From NCBI RefSeq assembly GCF_021869535.1, contig NW_026262690.1, forward strand, positions 86,721,995-86,785,994: a stretch of 64,000 bases of DNA, read 5' to 3'. Made by a program: the position numbers and the translations under genes. Shown here piece after piece: positions 58,095 to 64,000 of this stretch (within the stretch, counting starts at the first letter, position 1; every line of letters begins with the position of its first letter). Under the pieces are notes generated by a model. That model searched no databases, was not told the origin of the DNA, and saw only the letters and a program-made list of their open reading frames with translations. The stretch comes from Mytilus californianus (lineage: Eukaryota > Mollusca > Bivalvia > Mytilida > Mytilidae).

Positions 58095-59190
58095 AATAAT
58101 TTCGAGTAAGGTATGGCACTATGAGAATAGTGAGTTATGTATGGCACTATTAGAATAGGGAGTAAGGTATGGCACTATTAGAATAGCGAGTAATGTATGG
58201 CACTATTAGAATAGGGAGTAAGGTATGGCACTATTAGAATAGGGAGTAAGGTATAGTTCTTCTAGAATAGGGAGTAAGGTATGGTTCTTTTAGAATAGGG
58301 AGTAAGGTATAGTTCTTCTAGAAACGGGAGTAAGGTATAATTCTTCTAGAATAGGGAGTAAGGTATAGTTCTTCCAGAATAAGGAGTAAGGTATAGTTCT
58401 AGAATAAGGAGTAATATATAGTTCTAGAATAAGGAGTAATGTATAGTTCTTCTAGAATAGGGAGTAAGGTATGGTTCTTTTAGCATAGGGAGTAAGGTAT
58501 GGTTCTTCTAGAATAGGGAGTAAGGTATAGTTCTTCTAGAATAGGGAGTAAGGTATGGTTCTTCTAGAATAGGGAGTCAGGTATGGCACTATTAGAATAG
58601 CGAGTAATGTATGGCACTATTAGAATAGGGAGTAAGGTATGGCACTATTAGAATAGGGAGTAAGGTATAGTTCTTCTAGAATAGGGAGTAAGGTATGGTT
58701 CTTTTAGAATAGGGAGTAAGGTATAGTTCTTCTAGAATAGGGAGTAAGGTATAATTCTTCTAGAATAGGGAGTAAGGTATAGTTCTTCCAGAATAAGGAG
58801 TAAGGTATAGTTCTAGAATAAGGAGTAATGTATAGTTCTAGAATAAGGAGTAATGTATAGTTCTTCTAGAATAGGGAGTAAGGTAGTGTTCTTTTAGCAT
58901 AGGGAGTAAGGTATGGTTCTTCTAGAATAGGGAGTAAGGTATAGTTCTTCTAGAATAGGGAGTAAGGTATGGTTCTTCTAGAATAGGGAGTAAGGTATGG
59001 CACTTCTAGAAAAGGGAGTAAGGTATGGCACTTTTACAATAGGTAGTAAGGTATGGCACTATTAGAAAAGGGAGTAAGGTATGACACTATTACAATAGGG
59101 AGTAAGGTATGGCACTATCAGAATATGGAGTAAGGTATGGCACTATTAGAATAGGGAGTAAGGTATGGTTCTTCTAGAATAGGGAGTAAA
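58095..59190 (+). repeat. 28-bp satellite with a 414-bp higher-order repeat
   Basis: The unit is 'GGGAGTAAGGTATGGCACTA' plus TTAGAATA, with a second variant carrying 'GTTCTTCTAGAATA'. The ordered run of variants starting at 'GAATAGCGAGTAATG' (58181) recurs from 58595, so blocks of about 15 units were copied together. The same unit recurs at 62405-62715. Confidence 0.9.
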
Positions 59191-59269
59191 GAGATCATTT
59201 GGAGTTGGAATAAATTTTGAGCCCAACATGGATCACCAGGGATCATTTGATGATCTTTTATTATAATAA

Positions 59270-59460
59270 TAATAATATGTGGTATGATTGCCAATGCGAC
59301 AACTATCCACCAGGTACAAATGATGATGATAAAAGCAATTATAGGTCCCCGTACGGCTTTCTACAATGAGAAAAACCCATACAGTATAGTCAGCTATAAA
59401 AGGCCCCGAAATGAAAAATGTGAAAGAATTCAAAAGAGAAAACTAACAGGTCTAATTTAT
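59270..59460 (-). repeat. Family B PLE-type 3' end at an AAT microsatellite
   Basis: 'ATGTGGTATGATTGCCAATG', 'CCGTACGGCTTTCTACAATG' and 'AAAAGGCCCCGAAATGAAAA' are family B landmarks. It abuts (TAATAA)n at 59261-59278, again a microsatellite junction. Confidence 0.7.
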
Positions 59461-59469
59461 AAACATGTT

Positions 59470-60220
59470 AAACATGTGTTGTTGGGTTTATGTCTCATTG
59501 ATCTTAACCCAGCCATATCTCCTCTTCTACATCTTGGTATGATGAAATCAGTTAATGTCAGTTTCTGTTGATTAATTAACAGGTGTACATACATCTGTAT
59601 CTGATGATTTTCATCTGTCAATTTTTTTCTGTTTATTTTCAATAAAGTAAATTGATGCACTGTTGTATATCAAATAAACAAAACCCACTAATGAGCAGAC
59701 ATACAAATTAAATTGCACTTATTACTTATACATCATAAACAACTATTTACTACTTGAAGGATTTGGCATAGAACATAATTATCTTGTCACTTAACTACCG
59801 GTAATTAGTTCAGGTGTCATTTTCTGTCTTGTATGTTTCGCTTGTAGATATCTTCAACTGATTATTACATCTTGTGGGACCACATTCCAATTATGTTGAT
59901 ATTAGATTTAATTAGGTTAGAGGCTGTAACTACATTTTGTTCTGTGGCTGTCTGACCAATGACAAACTATATTACATGGTACTGCAGTACTAGTATCAAT
60001 CATTGCTATGAGTGTTTTTCTGGAATGCAGTGCTACCCTTAACTTTACTGTTCTTTCAATGGGTTTAAGAACATTTACAAAAGTTTCACTTCTACTACAT
60101 GGAATTTGTGTGACAGCAGTGTCATGTTTTTTTAAACTTAAAATCTATGATTACTAAAGGAACTTTCCAACTTTGCTGGATTGTTTTAATACAAGCAATT
60201 TTATCAATTTTAACATCCTT
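59470..60220. other. No feature recognised
   Basis: AT-rich sequence without a supported frame or repeat. Confidence 0.45.
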
Positions 60221-60223
60221 CAA

Positions 60224-60408
60224 GGAGGGGTGGGCAGGGGTAATGGAATATGGGAATGAAGGTTGATGCAGGATACAGGGGAGGAAACGGGGGAAGACGG
60301 GGAGTAAAAAAAGGGCAAAATTTTTGGACCGAATTTCATCTGGGAGTAAGGGAGTAGGAAAGAGGGGGTAAGGAAGTGGGAATCAGGGACCCCCTGTCCA
60401 CCCCTCTT
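60224..60408. mobile_element. 185-bp MITE with GAGGGGTGGGCAGGGG ends
   Basis: Left end GAGGGGTGGGCAGGGG; right end CCCCCTGTCCACCCCTC, inverted with few mismatches. G-rich interior. A TTCA near both ends may be the target duplication. Unrelated in sequence to family F. Confidence 0.6.
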
Positions 60409-60544
60409 CATTGGGCTATTAACTCCTAAATGAAAATAAACACTTCATAGATATCGTGGGTCTCACTTCCCAGCTTGGTATATATATTTATATGTATAAT
60501 AAGCAAGTCTAAAAGGGTACAACATCACCAAAAAAATTGTAAAA

Positions 60545-60605
60545 TCATGAACAAATATTAAATATTTCAGATAACTAATATCCTTCATCAGTAAGATGTC
60601 AAATG
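60545..60605 (-). ncRNA. Hammerhead-ribozyme-like motif downstream of PLE RT
   Basis: On the minus strand, CTGATGA (60591-60585) is followed by a short hairpin (AG, bulged G, ATA / TAT, CT) and GAAA (60568-60565), then a possible stem III (ATAT-TTA-ATAT). The two conserved hammerhead boxes and stem II are correct, while stem I is weak. Canonical PLEs are known to carry hammerhead motifs, and this one lies about 20 nt after the RT stop. It may be a decayed copy. Confidence 0.45.
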
Positions 60606-60609
60606 ATTC

Positions 60610-61893
60610 TTATCTTGACATGTGGTAGTCGAGCTGAGCAAACCCCTTATTGTCCCATTTCTTATAACCTTGTTTGGTCAAAAATCCGTGAAGTTCCTGT
60701 AACCGTTTAGTGACAGCTTCCTCAGAGGAGCAAATCCGCTTTACTCTGAGAGCTTGACTGTACGGGATACTTTTTGTACAGTGTTTGGGGTGACAGCTTT
60801 GGGGAGAAAGGTATTGATGTTTATCTGTAGGTTTACAGTAGAAGTCTGTTGACATGACACCGTCCTTTATAGATGTAGTTGTGTCCAAGAAAGATATTTT
60901 AGAGTCCGAAATTTCATGTGTTAATTTAATTGACTGGTGGGCGTTGTTTGCATGTTTGATAAAATCATCCAATTTTTGTTGGGATTCAATCCATTTCATG
61001 TCAACATCATCAATGAAACGGAAACAAGACAGATGTTCAGATAAAGATGTTGAAATGATTTGTTTCTCTAATTTGCCCATGAAAATATTGGCGTAAGACG
61101 GTGCCATTTTCGTCCCCATCGCTGTCCCGTTTATCTGAAGGTATTGTTCACTATTGAAGGTGAAATTGTTGCATATGAGAACCAGAGTAAGCAGCTGGAC
61201 TAAACATTCGGTGGGTGGTTCTAAAATGTTGCGCAAGTCCCCTATTTCCTTGTACGATTGTATACCGTCATCATGAGGTATGTTGGTATACAATGAGGTG
61301 ACATCCAATGTGACAAGGAGAGTTTCCGGAGGAAGAGGGTTCATGGATTCCATTTTACGAAGGCAATCTGTGGTGTCTTGAATGTGAGATGGAAGATTTT
61401 CTACATGTGATCTTAAATGGAAGTCTACGAATTCCGAGATTTTCTCAGTCGGGTGGCCGTTTGCGGATACAATGGGTCTACCAGGGTTGTTAACCTTGTG
61501 TATTTTGGGATGAAGATACAATTTACTAGGCTTGGTGTTCTCTGGTTTTAAATATCCAATTGTATCCTCATTTATGTGACCATCATTGTGCATGGTTTGT
61601 AACGCAGTAATAATTTTGAAACTAGACTCGGAAGTAGGGCCATGGTCAAGCTTCTTATAAAATCTTTAATCAGAGAGCTGACACTCTGCTTCTGCGATGT
61701 AGTTAGCTTTGTTCATTATCACAACGGCACTTCCCTTGTCTGTTGGTTTTATCACAATATCATCTTGGTTTCTCAGCAATGGTATGTCTCGTCAGAAGAG
61801 GTGTTATAAAAGGACAAGTACTTGTTGTTAGCTCTGATGAACAACATCCGATTGGATTTTGTCGATAACTTCTTTGAGTGTAGCAAATTTTGT
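60610..61893 (-). pseudogene. Canonical-type Penelope-like RT, truncated
   Basis: The main frame (61593-60610, about 327 residues) has YLHPKIHKVNNPGRPIVSA, motif A TLDVTSLYTNIPH, motif B NGTAMGTKMAPSYANIFM and motif C as FIDDV (usual form YIDD), then IKLTHEISDSKISFLDTT. Upstream, with a TAA at 61666-61668 and other stops, the frame continues as [19 protein letters not shown], the usual N-terminal RT motif. The 5' side is cut at about 61893 by a family A element. The frame stops before any GIY-YIG domain. It is distinct from the Naiad RT (GTAMGT against GIPMGT). Inactive. Confidence 0.85.
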
Positions 61894-62222
61894 AATTGAT
61901 CTGAGTTTTGTGGTAATGAGCATTGTTTATAAGTTTCATAACATTTAGTTGAGGCAAACTCAAGTTAGAGAACAGAAACGAAAAATTCAGCAATTCCCCA
62001 TTTGTAAAGGGGCATAACTCTAGAATGGTAAAAGTGACACCACCAAAATTCAAACTTGATCTGTGTTTTGAGGTAATAAGCATTGTGTATAAGTTTCATA
62101 ACATTTGGTTGAGGCAAACTAAAGTTAGAGAACGGAAACCAATTTTGGGACGTACGGACGGACGTACAGACGGACAAGGGTTAATCTTAATGCCCCCTCC
62201 GCTACGGTGGGGGCATAAAAAA
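61894..62222 (-). mobile_element. Family A tandem-core element, copy 5
   Basis: Nearly two core units, then 'CGTACGGACGGACGTACAGA' (an ACRG-type microsatellite) and the head hairpin GCCCCCTCCG-CTA-CGGTGGGGGC (62196-62215). The head is the best-preserved copy in the window. It interrupts the PLE RT remnant. Confidence 0.8.
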
Positions 62223-62404
62223 TAAAAGTGGGAATAACCATCAATCAAAATCAGAAAACTTTGTTGGCCCAGTTTCATCTTTGCCATAAACAACATCTAC
62301 ATCCCATCTATTCATCAAGAAGGCTAAAACTGAGTCATCACAAAATAAATATTGACATTGGACACAAATAACACTTTTTACAGCCAATATTTAAATAGGC
62401 TGAA

Positions 62405-62715
62405 AAGAATGACTCTATTAGAATAAGGAGTAGGGTATGGCACTATTAGAATAGCCAGTAAGGTATGGCACTATTACAATAGGAAGTAAGGTATTGCACT
62501 ATTAGAATAGGGAGTAAAGTATGACAAAATTAGAATAGGGAGTAAGGTATGGATGGCACTATTAGAATAAGGAGTAAGGTATGGCACTACTAGAACAGGG
62601 AGTAAGGTATGGCACTATTAGAATAGGGAGTAAGGTATGGCACTACATGTATTAGAAAAGGGAGTAAAGTATGACGAAATTAGAAAAGGGAGTAAGGTAT
62701 GGCACTATTAGAACA
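62405..62715 (+). repeat. 28-bp satellite, second block
   Basis: About eleven units of 'GGGAGTAAGGTATGGCACTA' plus TTAGAATA, the same as 58095-59190. The 3.2 kb between the blocks is filled with mobile elements. Confidence 0.9.
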
Positions 62716-62743
62716 AGCATTCTGTGAGTATTGCATGGCAATA

Positions 62744-63819
62744 CATAGTCCCCTACCGGTTAAAAATTCATTGTAATGGAACGAAATTCTAACTTGATCT
62801 ATAACTTGTCATGGTGTAAACTACGGTACATAAAAATATCAAGTCAAAGTCTTCAAGCATGACGAAAAAAACTGTTGAAAACTGATAATTTAAGAGAATT
62901 TTCTATGTCCAAAGACCATAACTCTGCACAAAATTATCAGACTGGAACAAAATTCCAACTTGATCTGTAACTTGTCATGATAAAACTATATACTAATTAT
63001 CAAATCAATATCTTCAAGAATGACAAACAAACCTACCACTAAATTCTTCAAACAATTTACCAAAGAAAAGGAAAAAAATCCAAAATGTCATTTTGTCTTA
63101 TAGGGGTAAATTCAGTAAATAAATATACGTCATCAGGAACCGCCCATTTGGGGGAGAGCTTTCTGTACAAAACTGAAGTCCTGTGCTCTTCTGAATGGTA
63201 GATAATGTTTGTAATAAATATTTTTTGATAGATGGATCAAAACTAGAGTTAAAAAAAATTAAAAATTGAATGCTGAATGTACTTAAATTTTTTACTACAG
63301 GGTTGAAAAGTAATGGGGGTCAGTAAAGGAATTCAGTGCGAATCTACAGTGTTTGTAAACAAGGCCATGTGAATGCCCAAAAATGCCGCATGACCCTATG
63401 TTTTTATTGTTGCAAAAGATAGGGCTACATTTGTACTTTCATGAATGATATATGAAAGCTTCCAATTTCTAAAGGTAAATCAGGTATAAATTTAATTCAA
63501 GACATAGATTAGCATTAAAGTCAATGGGAGATTTTTTACTGAATTTACCCCTTTAAAAGTCTTTTAAAAAATGAGTTATTTCCCTTTGAACAGAAATCTA
63601 CTAATTAATAAGTATTTCATCAAAAATTAAATTCTAGTGAAATGGGTTTAAATGAACAAAGAGAAAAGCTAAAATCATGAAAATTGAACTTGACCTGTAA
63701 CTTGTCATGATAAATCAATAAACCAAATATCAAATCAATATCTTCAAGCACGTAGAAAAAAAGTCTGAAAATCTGATTTGCCGGACTGACAGATGGACAG
63801 ACAGACGGACGGACGGACC

Positions 63820-63906
<87 letters not shown>

Positions 63907-63953
63907 GGAGTGCAAACCTAGAGTCCCATTTGACTTCGTCAGTAGGGGACTAA
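62744..63953 (+). mobile_element. Family I tandem-core element with (GACA)n tract
   Basis: Ends TAGTCCCCTACCGG and CAGTAGGGGACTA are inverted. The core units contain 'AACTTGATCTGTAACTTGTC' and 'ATCAAATCAATATCTTCAAG'. Near the right end, (GACG)n then (GACA)n spans about 63790-63908. Core sequence seems to restart after the right end, so a second element may follow beyond the window. Confidence 0.65.
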
Positions 63954-64000
63954 TAACTTGTCGTGATAAATCAATAAACCAAATATAAAATCAATATCTT

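Noticed and set aside
63730-63915. SVCLSVCLSVCLS frame
   Set aside because: Translation of the (GACA)n microsatellite.

Overview
The window looks like nuclear DNA from a bivalve mollusc, most likely a mytilid mussel. I infer this from AT-rich sequence, very low coding density, one spliced secreted-protein gene with an 8 kb intron, and dense repeats of kinds I associate with bivalves: tandem-core elements, a tRNA-derived SINE, and Penelope-like elements (PLEs) with pseudo-LTRs. The species is not proven.

Layout. 1-9 kb: tandem-core elements (families A, C, D, E), SINE pieces and MITEs. 10.0-18.7 kb: the only convincing host gene, two coding exons (10002-10224 and 18212-18690) for a 233-residue secreted protein with a cysteine-rich N-terminus, a follistatin/Kazal module and a very basic tail. 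Its intron holds at least six repeats. 19.2-25.8 kb: a 33-bp array, a truncated Naiad-like PLE tail, and a family E element nested in a family C element. 26.6-31.5 kb: decayed PLE and LINE pieces, an AATTCG-rich inverted-repeat element and a MITE. 31.7-34.0 kb: inverted and direct repeats. 34.0-38.6 kb: a nearly intact Naiad-type PLE on the minus strand. 40-46 kb: PLE tails, a 50-bp array duplicated around a SINE, LINE remnants, a Harbinger-type MITE and a 34-bp array. 46-50 kb: weak candidate exons of an unidentified gene. 50-58 kb: MITEs and tandem-core elements (A, G, H). 58-64 kb: a 28-bp satellite on both sides of a canonical-type PLE RT remnant, then another tandem-core element with a (GACA)n tract.

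Main finding. The 34.0-38.6 kb element has the permuted order GIY-YIG endonuclease, CxC linker, reverse transcriptase. Its 998-codon frame is interrupted by four TGA codons and no TAA or TAG. Each TGA sits where I expect cysteine in this protein family. About 60 nt after the real stop is a well-formed SECIS-like hairpin. A second, truncated copy of the family at 20.4-21.1 kb carries the same hairpin, with stem changes that all keep pairing. Together this indicates a multi-selenocysteine retrotransposon protein. Selenoprotein-coding Naiads have, to my recollection, been reported from clams and spiders, so the class is known, but this copy is a clear example with several unusual local details.
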